Positions 42,374 to 51,242 of a stretch of DNA of 64,000 nucleotides are shown here, one piece after another. A program made the translations under genes and the position numbers. The notes under the pieces were generated by a model, which searched no databases, had not been told where the DNA came from, and was given only the letters and a program-made list of their open reading frames with translations. Each line of letters opens with the position of its first letter. Within the stretch, counting starts at the first letter, position 1. Origin of the DNA: Rana temporaria (Eukaryota; Chordata; Amphibia; Anura; Ranidae); the NCBI RefSeq assembly GCF_905171775.1, contig NC_053499.1, forward strand, positions 83,953,169 to 84,017,168. Reading direction: 5' to 3'.

Positions 42374-43536
42374 TCATTTTCCTCTATTCACACGGTAATC
42401 TTCACGTTGTTGACTGCCGAAGTTCATTCCTGTCGCATTTCTTCTGCCTTCAGGAGAGAGAGTCAGGACAATACCCCAAGATTGTAGCAGTTGCAGACCA
42501 TCTTTAGGATTGGACACTACAGTAGTAGTTCCATTGTTGGTAATTAACAACGTAGCAGGATGTTTCCATTTGTATTGAATCCTGTGGTCACTCAGCGCTC
42601 TATTTGTAGCCTTTAGTTGCCTCCTCAGGTTCAAAGTATACTGTGATAGATCTGCATACCGATGAACGTCCTTAAAAGGGCCAGGAAGCACAGTCAGGAT
42701 CCTAGCTTTCGCCAATAATTTTTCTTTTGTGGGATAAAAATGAATTTTCATGAGGACATCTCTGGGAATAGCAGCGTCCAGGTTCTTAGGTTTGGGTATA
42801 CGATGGATCCTATCAATCATTCTTTCTATCTGGGACGTGTCCGGTAGCATAGCAACAATTAAGTCATCCGCATATTTCAATAAGCCATCAGGGGGCACAG
42901 ATTCAGGGACCCCTCTCAATTTAATATTATTTCTCCTTGAGCGGTCCTCAAGGTCTGCAAGCTTAGCCCTTATTCTCATGTTATCATCAGACAGGTCCTT
43001 ATAAGCGTCCATGAGATCAGTGACATTTTCAGACTGATTATCCATTTTGTTCTCAATTGTCACGATTCTGTCACCCAGACCTCTCAATTCAGAGAAGGTG
43101 TTCATCATCATTGAGAAATTGGACATAAGCGATGCTTGCAGAGAAATTAGCATATTCTTCATTGTGGTGTCCAACACTGGTTGACCCACAGAGGATAGTT
43201 ATTAATTAGAGATGCGTCACAGGGGTTAGCCATGTTATGCAGCACAGGTGACATACCTGGGATTAGAGACTGTGCTGCATCATCAATCCTTCTCCTTGAC
43301 TTAGCTGGGCTCTGTGAAGAAGGGCTGCGTGAGGGGGATCCTACAGCGGCAAATGGGGGATGTTCATCAGTCCATGGGACACTGTCATCGCCGGGCAGAT
43401 CCGAGTAAGATGACGTCTGCAGTATAACTGTGTTACCGGCGCCATCTAGGATCGGTGTCCCTGCTACAGCCGGCATCTCCAGGAAGTCAGCGAGCTTCCT
43501 ATTCGGCATTTTGTCTTTCTTCTTCCGCGGCAACAT
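42374..43536 (-). pseudogene. L1 ORF1 (H1), split by one frameshift
   Basis: 43159-43536 gives the basic start MLPRKKKDKMPNRK and a Ser/Pro-rich segment. 42374-43189, in another frame, gives the coiled coil ('RIVTIENKMDNQSENV'), the RRM start 'LEDRSRRNNIKLRGVPES' and the C-terminal 'DRIHRIPKPKNL'. The two overlap at 43159-43189, so a single indel explains the break. About 560 nt separates it from ORF2. The 5' UTR (43537-43677) is GC-rich and begins GGGGCGTGGC. Confidence 0.88.
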
Positions 43537-43677
43537 CAGGTGTGTTCCGCGGATAGCGAATGGTAATTACCGTCCTGTAGTGATGGTTTAAAGTGATCGT
43601 TTTGCCGCTTAATCCCTGGTTCTCCTACGGAGCTCTGCGCTCAAGCGGCCATCTCGATCGTGTGCAAGCCACGCCCC

Positions 43678-43789
43678 TTTGTTTCCTGTGATTCTTGATT
43701 ACCAACCTGGCTTGTTCCAGACCTGTCTCCTGCCTGCCTCCTGACCTTGATCTTGGCTTCTTTAACAGATTTCCTCTGCCTGCTACCTG
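43678..43789. other. Pyrimidine-rich spacer, unclassified
   Basis: CCTG-rich sequence ('CCTGTCTCCTGCCTGCCTCC') between the 5' end of H1 and the CR1-like repeat. No ORF. Confidence 0.4.
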
Positions 43790-44345
43790 TTACATAGTAG
43801 GCGAGGTTTAAAAAAAGACACAGGTCCATCAAGTCCAACCTATGTGTGTGATTATAGGTCAGTATTACATTGTATATCCCTATATGCTCTGGTCGTTCAG
43901 GTGCCCATTTAATATATTTTTTTTAATTATTGATGCTCCCCGCTGAAACCACTGCCTGTGGAAGAGAATTCCACATCCTAACCGCTCTTACAGTAAAGAA
44001 CCCTCTATGCAGTTTAAGGTGAAACTGCTTTTCTTCTAATTTTAGTTAATAGTCGTGTGTCTTATTAAATTCCCTTTTTTGGAAAAGCTTTATCTCTATT
44101 GTGGGGTCACTAGTATGGTATTTGTACATTGAAATCATATCCCCTCTCAAACGTCTCTTCTCCATTACTAATAAGTTCAGTGCTTGTAACCTTTCCTCAT
44201 AACTAAGGTCCTCCAGTCCCTTAATTCATTTTGTTGCCCTTCTCTGGATTCTCTCCAGTTCCAGCACATCCTTCCTGAGGACTGGTGTCCAGAACTGGAT
44301 GGCACACGCCAGGTGCGGCCAGACCAGAGTCTTGTAGAGTGTGAG
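43790..44345 (-). mobile_element. CR1-like LINE 3' fragment
   Basis: Contains the complement of a typical CR1-clade 3' region: 'GGTCCATCAAGTCCAACCT', 'CTTTCCTCATAACTAAGG', 'TCTGGATTCTCTCCAG', 'GTCCAGAACTGGATGGCACA' and 'CCAGGTGCGGCCAGACCAGA'. By analogy with avian CR1 the element is on the minus strand with its 3' end near 43790. No reverse transcriptase ORF remains. Confidence 0.7.
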
Positions 44346-44380
44346 AGTTATGCCGTGTACACACTTATTTTACTGATCCA

Positions 44381-44850
44381 TGAGATTGGCAAAGACCATT
44401 GTTTAAGATGGTGCATGATTTGACGTAGCAGTGGAGGAAAGTTGGCTGAGAAAAGATCAGATAAGTTGGGAGTTAGATTGATTCCTATGTGGACCAAGAG
44501 AAAATGAGAGATGATTGTGTTTGTTGTAGGATGTGAGGAGGTAAGGAGATATTTAAAGCTGTGAATTTTTGACGGTTAATTTTAAGTCCAGAAATGTGAG
44601 CAAAATGTTCTAGCTTATTTATAAGGTTGGGGCTGAAATATGGGTGGGGGAGACATAAAAATTAGGATATTGTCAGCAAAAAGACACAGCTTATGATGAT
44701 GACCAGCCAAGTCTAATTCTTTTATTGGGGGATCTAAACGTATGGTCTGAGCAAGGGGTTCTATAAGAAAGGCAAATAAGAGTGGGGATAAAGGGCAACC
44801 TTGACGTGTTCCTCTATATATGTCATACAGAGGTGATTTGTATCCAGCGT
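44381..44850 (-). pseudogene. L1 ORF2 reverse transcriptase scrap
   Basis: Minus-strand translation shows 'RGTRQGCPLSPLLFAFLIE', 'LCLFADNILIF' (FADD changed to FADN) and 'HISGLKIN', in a frame with gaps. It repeats motifs that lie upstream in H2, so it is a separate element. Confidence 0.65.
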
Positions 44851-44865
44851 ATTTGACATATGCCT

Positions 44866-44935
44866 AAGGCCCCATACACACGACCTAACATGTATGCTGA
44901 AACTGGTCCGCGGACCAGTTTCCTCTGCCCCGGAG
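44866..44935. repeat. Short MITE-like fragment
   Basis: 'AAGGCCCCATACACACGACC' and a hairpin 'ACTGGTCCGCGGACCAGT' separate the L1 scrap from H2. The first phrase looks like one end of a frog DNA transposon; the other end is missing. Confidence 0.4.
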
Positions 44936-45119
44936 AAGGGAAAGTATTGTTTGAGTTGGGCAATTCGTTTTGGTTGGACGGATATGTTTAGGGCAATGGA
45001 TTTGGTTACATTCACTTGCAGACCAGAAATATTCCCAATTTCCTTAAGTAGTCGGAAAACATTGGGGGTGTAGCATGTTGTCGGTGAAGAGGACACACTT
45101 ATGTTCCTCATGGCCACAA
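44936..45119 (-). pseudogene. L1 ORF2 thumb fragment (H2)
   Basis: Minus-strand frames give 'CVLFTDNML' (degenerate FADD) and 'EIGNISGLQVNVTKSIALNI', the region just after the reverse transcriptase active site. One frame change lies between these two. It follows the 46052-46694 piece across the TTAA element. Confidence 0.72.
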
Positions 45120-45328
45120 TTAAAGGGTCACTAAAGGATTTTTTTTTTTTTAGCTAAATAGCCTCCATTACCTTACTGCAGTCCTGGTTTCATGTCCTCA
45201 TTGTTCGTTTTTGCTCTGATGTTGCTGTAATTCTTCTCTGTTCTGGACACTTCCTGGTTGTCTGTTTCCTGATGACCACAGTACCTGGGAGATTCTAGTT
45301 TCATTTTCCAAACCATCACTGCTCTATG

Positions 45329-45899
45329 AAAACAGCAGAAAAATAGTATATGGACTCCCACAGAGTCTAACCACAGTCCTGCAGCAGCGCTGCAAACTCT
45401 ACATTTGTTGTACTCCTAGTCAGTGTTGGAAGACAAGATAAGGTGTGCTTCTAATGTGAGTGCTCCAATCACCAATGATGTTCACCACGTGGGGGATAAG
45501 GGGTCCCCTTCGGGGGATACACTCACCAGATGGTAGCCACAAATCAGCATTCAATCCACCTCCTTAATCTCCGTCAGAACTTTACCACTTTCCCAGTATT
45601 CAATCTGCAAGCATAAAGGAAAAAAAGATCCATATAGAGCAGTATCGTTTGACAAATTTATTGAAACCTCCCAAAACAGATATCCCCTTAAGTATGAATG
45701 CATACCACAAATGATAAATAACCAGGCATAAAAAGTGTGCTTGTTCTGGACACCTGAAGACCGCTTTGGAACACTTCCTTTGGCGATTTCCTGGTTCCTT
45801 CCCCGTGGAGCGCACACGTCACTCACGGTTTCAGTGCTTAGAGAGTCAGGCCTTGACGCATTTCGTCACTTCCGGACTTCGTCTGAGGGCCATCACTGC
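45329..45899 (-). mobile_element. Penelope-like element fragment in the TTAA element
   Basis: 571 bp flanked by a perfect 16-bp duplication CCATCACTGCTCTATG (45313-45328 and 45900-45915). Shares 'CAGCAGCGCTGCAAAC', 'GTGCTCCAATCACCA' and 'TTCACCACGTGGGGG' with the fragment at 55969-56390. No ORF of the reverse transcriptase remains. Confidence 0.72.
45854..45888 (-). ncRNA. Degenerate hammerhead-like motif
   Basis: On the minus strand: CAGACGA (core CUGANGA with changes), a GUC/GAC stem II (AGTCCGGAAGTGAC), then GAAATGCGTC where GAAACGCGTC is expected. The layout matches the motif at 8771-8810, but two core positions differ, so it is probably inactive. Confidence 0.45.
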
Positions 45900-46051
45900 C
45901 CATCACTGCTCTATGGCTCTGTATAACACACAGGCAGGATAACATTATATGATTGATTTTTATCTATGTTTAATCAAAAGGAATCAGTTAAGTATTATGT
46001 CTCTATACCCTGTAAACAGTTATTTCAGCAAAAAAAAAAAAACTCCTTTAA

Positions 46052-46694
46052 CTCCTTTTGATATCAGTATTTGTTCTAATGGCTATGGCCAGTGATTTTA
46101 TTGCTTTCGCAAAGATCAAGGGTGATAGCGGGCATCCCTGCCTCGTTCCTCTATTAATGTCGAAGGACTTAGAGTAATGCCCCATTAAACGTACTTGGGT
46201 GGTCAGCTAGATTAAAGGGTGTGTATTAGTCTAAGAAACTTGACTCCAAACCCCCAGCGTTCCAGAATATCAAAAAGGTAGGGCCAGGACATGGAGTCGA
46301 AGGCTTTCTGTAAATCTAACGATAACAGGTAGCCTTCCTGATGTGGGAATTGTAGGAGGCAGATCAGGTCAACTGCTCTGCGGATTTGGTCTGGTCCCTG
46401 CCTCCCCTGGATGAAGCTCACCTGATCTTTGGGGATGTATCCAGCTATAAAGCTGGATAGTCTTGTTGCCAGGATTTTTGTCATGATTTTGTTAAGATCA
46501 TTGTAAATCAATGAAATGGGACGATAATTACCAACCTCGCTCGTGTCTGTCCCTGGTTTGGGTATGACTGATGTGAAAGAGGTATTTAAGTCACTAGGTT
46601 GGGGGGCTCCATCCCAGAGAGAGTTGAAGAAACGAGCCATGTAGGATGCCAGGCGGGAGCCACATTTTTTATAGTAACCGACCAAGAAGCCTTC
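46052..46694 (-). pseudogene. L1 ORF2 reverse transcriptase part (H2)
   Basis: 46212-46685 gives 'VIPKPGTDTSEVGNYRPISL', 'VSFIQGRQGPDQIRRAVDLI' and 'LLSLDLQKAFDSMSW'. Downstream, in a broken frame, comes 'RGTRQGCPLSPLIFAKAI'. Bounded on the right by the AGGTC duplication of the Gypsy and on the left by TTAA. Confidence 0.85.
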
Positions 46695-46699
46695 AGGTC

Positions 46700-47370
46700 T
46701 ATCAGGAACCTGTACTCACCGAGGCCGAGATGCTGAGGACGGTTCACCCTTGCGACCCTGCGCAGTCCACTCTCTGGAGTTGAGACAGAGGAGGGAAGGC
46801 ACAAGGAGGCACCGGTGCCGGAAGCAGGTTGGTAGACTTGGTGCGTCTGAAGGTGGCTGAGCAGGCGTGGAAGACTGGAAGCAACTGGAGATCAGGCAGC
46901 TACTGGCAGGAGGCCCAGAAGAAACAAGCATAAGATAAAGGCAAGTCTGGGTCACAGGCCGTGGGTCAAGGGCTGGAGAAGGCAGAGAAAGTCCGTAGGT
47001 ACAAGCCAAGGTCAAAGGGCAGGAGACAGCAGCAATCCAAGGTACGTTAGCCAAAAGGTCAGAGGTTCCGGGTGAGAGGAGAGTCGTCAGGAAGTCCGGG
47101 TCAAAACAAGGAGATATGGCAACAGGTAAACTCACTAAAGCTGATGACAAACCAGCAACCTGTTCAGGGAAGGCTGCTGGTTTAAATAGGAATGTCCGGC
47201 CTCTGATTGGCCCCAGGGTTGCCGCATACGTGCACGTGCGCGCTTCCACGCACACGGCGCGCTGCCGTACCGCGCATGCGTGCGCGCAAACCACGCACAG
47301 GCATGCGCCGAAATGTCATTCTACTGGGCATGTGCGGGAATCTGTCAGAGATGGAGCTAGTACCCTGACA
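46700..47370 (-). repeat. 3' LTR of the chromodomain Gypsy
   Basis: 671 bp; on the sense strand TGTCAGGGTACTAGC ... GGTTCCTGATA. A purine tract (CCCCTTGGGGGGGGGACAC on the sense strand) lies immediately upstream and would serve as the polypurine primer. It contains CACGTGCGCGC words near 47230-47290. Confidence 0.93.
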
Positions 47371-49444
47371 GTGTCCCCCCCCCAAGGGGCAGACTCCGGA
47401 CGCCCAAACTGGTCATTAACTCCGGGTGTTCCAGGTGAAAGGCCCAAATCAGGCGAGGGGCATGGAGATTCCGGGAAGGCTCCCAAGAGTTATCTTCAGG
47501 GGGATATCCCTTCCACTTTATAAGGTATTGCAACTGCCTTCCTCTTTTCCTGCAGCTCAAGATAGCCTCCACTTCAAATTCCTTTTCACCCTCAATCTCC
47601 ACTGGTGGAGGTGGCAGTTCTTCTCTTCCGTTGAAGGGATCCGGCACAACGGGTTTGAGCAAGGAGGCATGGAACACGGGGTGGACCCTGTAAGACTCGG
47701 GTAATGCCAGTTCAAAAGCCACAGGATTGATCTTCCGTCTGATCTCAAATGGGCCGATGAACCTTGGACCCAACTTTCGTGAGGGGACAGGTAATTTGAG
47801 GTTGGTGGCAGACAGCCAAACCTTCTCACCAACTTCGAAAGCTGGGCAATCCTTCCTCCCTCGGTCATAGAACCTCTTATAATCCTCCTGGGCTTGCGGC
47901 ATAACCTCCTGTAATTTTTGGAAATTCCGCTGAATGAAGGTTACATGTTCCTGGACAGCTGGCACAGGTGCTTCAGGGATAGAGTCTGGGAGAAAGGAAG
48001 GATGGAAACCAAAGTTAGCCCAGAATGGAGTTTGGTTAGTGGTGGAATGTACGGAGTTATTATAGGCGAACTCGGCTGAAGATAGCAAGGAGGACCAATC
48101 GTCTTGGGAGACTGAGCAAAAGCAACGTAAGTATTGTTCCAGCGTTTGGTTGGTCCGTTCTGTCTGGCCATTACTTTGGGGATGATAGGCAGAGGAAAGG
48201 CAGATTTTTACTTCCAGTGCTTTGCAGAGCTCCTTCCAAAATTTGGATGTAAATTGAGTACCTCTGTCGGATACGATGCTTTTGGGCACCCCATGAAGCC
48301 TGACGACCTCTTTAAAAAAAATTCTGGCTGTATCTGCCGCGGAGGGCGTACCTATCATAGGCAGAAAATGCGTCATTTTGGACAGGCGGTCAACCACGAC
48401 TAGGATCGTGGTAAACCCTGCTGATGGAGGCAGATTGACAATGAAGTCCATAGAGATTTCAGCCCAAGGGCGCTCCGGAATGGGTAGAGGTTTAAGCAGG
48501 CCCCAGGTCTTCGTGTTTGGTCCCTTATTCCGTTGGCAGCGAATGCAGGAAGTGATTTTTCCTCGCGACCACAGTAGGTCACCCCTTCTCTCCAAAGAGG
48601 AGATCTCATGGTCAGGGCACCGTTGACAAGCTGCTTTCAGAGAGGTCAGTAAGTCTGCTTGAGGGAGTAACAAGAAATTTTGAGACGATAGGATAGTGCT
48701 GGGTTCGGATGTGTTGGGTGTTTCAGGAAACATCCTGGAGAGGGCGTCAGCCTTTCCATTTTTAGAGCCGGGACGGTAAGTAATATGGAAATTGAAGCGG
48801 GTGAAGAAGAGAGCCCAGCGGGCCTGCCTGGGTCTTAGACGTTTTGCGGACCGTAAGTACTCCAGATTCCTGTGGTCAGTGAAAATGATGATGGGATGAG
48901 CTGCCCCCTCCAGCAGGTATCTCCACTCCTCTAATGCGAACTTTATGGCCAGTAATTCTCTATCCCCGACGTCATAATTTTTTTGCTTCTGGGAAGCATA
49001 GGCTACTGGGTGAAGGAGTGACTTTAGCCCCTGTCTTTGAGAAAGAACAGCGCCTGTAGCAGATTCCGAGGCATCAACTTCTAAGACAAAAGGCAGTGTT
49101 GAATCCGGATGACATAGCACAGGTGCCGAGGAGAAAGCTGCTTTAAGTTTAATAAAGGCCTCTTGGGCCTCTTGTGGCCACTGAAAACGGTGCCCTTGGC
49201 GGGTCAACTTGGTAATAGGAGAGACAATAGACGAGAAGCCGATGATGAATCGTCTATAAAAGTTGGCAAAGCCAATGAAGCGCTGGACGCCTTTCTTGTC
49301 CATTGGAGGTGACCACTCCTGGATTGCTCTGACTTTCTGGGGGTCCATGGCTACCCCATTTACGGAGATGATGAATCCTAGAAACTGTACCGATGTCTTT
49401 TCAAATTCACACTTCTCTGCCTTGAGATAAAGCTTGTGCTGTCT
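47357..49444 (-). pseudogene. Gypsy pol: RNase H, integrase, chromodomain
   Basis: Open from 49348 to the stop at 47357, 14 bp inside the LTR; L1-B cuts the upstream side. In order: 'FIGFANFYRRFI', RNase H ('FVLEVDASESATGAVLSQ', 'GDRELLAIKFALEEWRYLLE', 'ADALSRMF'), integrase core ('ISMDFIVNLP', 'SIVSDRGTQFTSKFW', 'QTERTNQTLEQYLR'), the 'YRVHPVFHASLLKP' segment, and a chromodomain ('QYLIKWKGYPPEDNSWEP'). The integrase zinc-binding segment is damaged: 'LLWSRGKITSCIRCQRNKG' jumps to the second Cys pair, so the two His are missing. Otherwise intact. Confidence 0.9.
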
Positions 49445-49603
49445 TAAGATAGTGAGAACCGGGGGCGCATGCGCGGCGCTGAACAGGATGGTCGCCTGAG
49501 GGAATAGCTCCGTAGCTACAGGGCTGATCCCGGCTCATAGAGGGCTATATTCATCTCTTATAACCTTGCTCTTATCACCCCTCGAGCCCCTAGACTGTGG
49601 TGC

Positions 49604-50638
49604 ATGTCGACCGCTAAGAAGAAGAAGAATAAGGGCACAGCACAGAAGACCCTGACTCACTACCTGCTCCGCAACAGGGAGACATTCGGTATGTCTCAAG
49701 ATGGCGCCGCCGCGTGTGGAAGTGACACGCTTCCCTCGACTCCTCGCCTTTCCCAACTCTTTGCCCCTGTACCATTGGACTCTGGTGCTCCAGCTTTATC
49801 AAAGGCCGATCTGGACGCTAGCCTGGAGGCTATGTATTCCCGGCTTGCGACCAAGTTCCAGACGGAGCTCCATAAGACCTCTAACACCCTGTCTCAGGAG
49901 ATTGCGGCCCTGGGCACGAGGACGGATAGGCTCGAGACAAAACACGACGAGCTCGCCCTGGCCTACAACGACCTTAGCCGCGAACATGAAAATCTGGCCT
50001 CAGCTTTCTCCCTCATCCAGGCCCAATTAGAAGACCTGGACAATCGTAATCGACGCAACAATCTCCGCCTACGTGGCATCCCGGAGTCGGTTACTGAGTT
50101 GATCCCTGCGGTGGTCCGCCTCTTCAAGTCTCTCTTACCAGACTGCAACTCCGCCGCGTTCACCTGCGACCGGATCCACAGGGCGCTTCGGCCGAAGCCC
50201 CCGGCGGATAAACCACCCAGAGACGTGGTTCTCTGCATGAAAGACTTCCTCGTTAAGGAGGATATACTGAGAGCCGCGCGGAACCAGCATCGGATCACCC
50301 TGGATGACCAGGTGATACAGATCTTCCCCGACATTTCCCAGGCCACCCTTGAGAGGCGCAGAGGCCTCAAGGAAATCACCACGGCTCTTCAAGCCGCACG
50401 CATTCGATACAAATGGGGGTTCCCCTTCAAATTGATAATCCCCCACAACGGATCTACCTACGTAGCCACCTCACTACTTGAAGGCCAAGAAATCCTGGTA
50501 AAACTGGGCCTCCTGGATGCCGAGGCAGTTCGTCGTCTCCCCGCTACTCCCAGACCATCTCCCCTGTGGCGCACCCCTCCCCCCCGCAGGGATCGCAGAC
50601 GGATCAGATACGATGCCGGCGGTATAGTAAATGACTGA
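49604..50638 (+). CDS. L1-B ORF1p: RNA-binding chaperone
   Basis: 344 aa from MSTAKKKKNKGTAQ, uninterrupted. Basic N-terminus, Ser/Pro-rich segment, coiled coil (about residues 75-150, 'LGTRTDRLETKHDELALAYN'), RRM-like domain from 'NRNRRNNLRLRGIPES', then 'DRIHRALRPKPPADKPPRDV' and a basic, proline-rich tail. Lengths and domain order match L1-A ORF1, but sequence identity is modest, so these are different L1 subfamilies. Confidence 0.9.
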   Translation: MSTAKKKKNKGTAQKTLTHYLLRNRETFGMSQDGAAACGSDTLPSTPRLSQLFAPVPLDSGAPALSKADLDASLEAMYSRLATKFQTELHKTSNTLSQEIAALGTRTDRLETKHDELALAYNDLSREHENLASAFSLIQAQLEDLDNRNRRNNLRLRGIPESVTELIPAVVRLFKSLLPDCNSAAFTCDRIHRALRPKPPADKPPRDVVLCMKDFLVKEDILRAARNQHRITLDDQVIQIFPDISQATLERRRGLKEITTALQAARIRYKWGFPFKLIIPHNGSTYVATSLLEGQEILVKLGLLDAEAVRRLPATPRPSPLWRTPPPRRDRRRIRYDAGGIVND

Positions 50639-51242
50639 GTGCTGTATCCTTTTATTTCATGATTTTTCTGCACCTTGCCTACTTCTTTTTTTGTTTAGCC
50701 CTGGTTCCTCGGGCTCATCGGTTTGAGCTGCTGCATGACCTCCCCGCCCAGCCGTTGTTGGATCGCCTCGGCAGTAAACCGGAATACCCGCAGGACTCGT
50801 GGAGCTCCGCTTAACGTGCTCCGGTATTTCACCTCTTCCTTCCGGTTTGCTTTGGACTTTTCTTTTTTTTGTTTATGGCTGGTCCCGAGACCTGGAGGTC
50901 TCTGTTTGTTCCTTCTATTATCAGGTTTGAACTCTCCACCTGATCCAAATAACTCTTTTTTCCTCTGGTTGTCTACTCTTTTTTTTTTCTTTTTCTCCAC
51001 AATTATCCTTTTTTTTTTCGGTTCTGGTCGGTACATGCATCCTACTTGTCTCATTTGGCTCTATGTGCTGTTCTACATGCGATATAGTCAGGAATATGTT
51101 GTCTGTTTTGTTTTTATGAGGATGGAGGGTATGGTGGAGCCCCTGGCTCTGATGCTTAGCCCCCCGACAGCCCGCAATGGTGTCGCAATTATATTCCCAC
51201 TAGGTCTCATTGTCCAGATGATAATACACTTCTGCCTTTGCA
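50639..51242 (+). other. L1-B inter-ORF spacer
   Basis: 604 nt, T-rich, with no convincing gene. It corresponds in position to the 678-nt spacer of L1-A. Confidence 0.6.

Larger units (their letters stand above)
19600..43677 (-). mobile_element. L1 element H1, host of three nested insertions
   Basis: One old minus-strand L1 read in five pieces: 43677-40480 (5' UTR starting GGGGCGTGGC, ORF1, endonuclease), 34654-34491, 31026-29751, 20834 to about 19600 (ORF2 C-terminus and 3' UTR). The gaps are L1-A (34655-40478), a GGGCC MITE with foldback FB3 (31027-34490) and a Gmr1-like Gypsy (20835-29750). L1 protein homology resumes on the far side of each gap, and each insertion has a target duplication (17 bp, 3 bp, 4 bp). 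The 3' end is approximate; no flanking duplication for H1 itself was found. Confidence 0.85.
45124..46047. mobile_element. TTAA-flanked T2/Kolobok-like element
   Basis: The ends TTAAAGGGTCACTAAAGG (left) and, on the opposite strand, TTAAAGGAGTTTTTTT (right) fit the TTAAAGGRR terminus. TTAA is duplicated at 45120-45123 and 46048-46051. It interrupts L1 H2 between conserved motifs. The interior holds a Penelope-like fragment and no transposase. Confidence 0.75.

Noticed and set aside
46716..47294. 192-aa ORF, duplicated identically at 57887-58465
   Set aside because: Lies wholly inside the LTRs of the chromodomain Gypsy. Its identity reflects LTR similarity, not a gene family.
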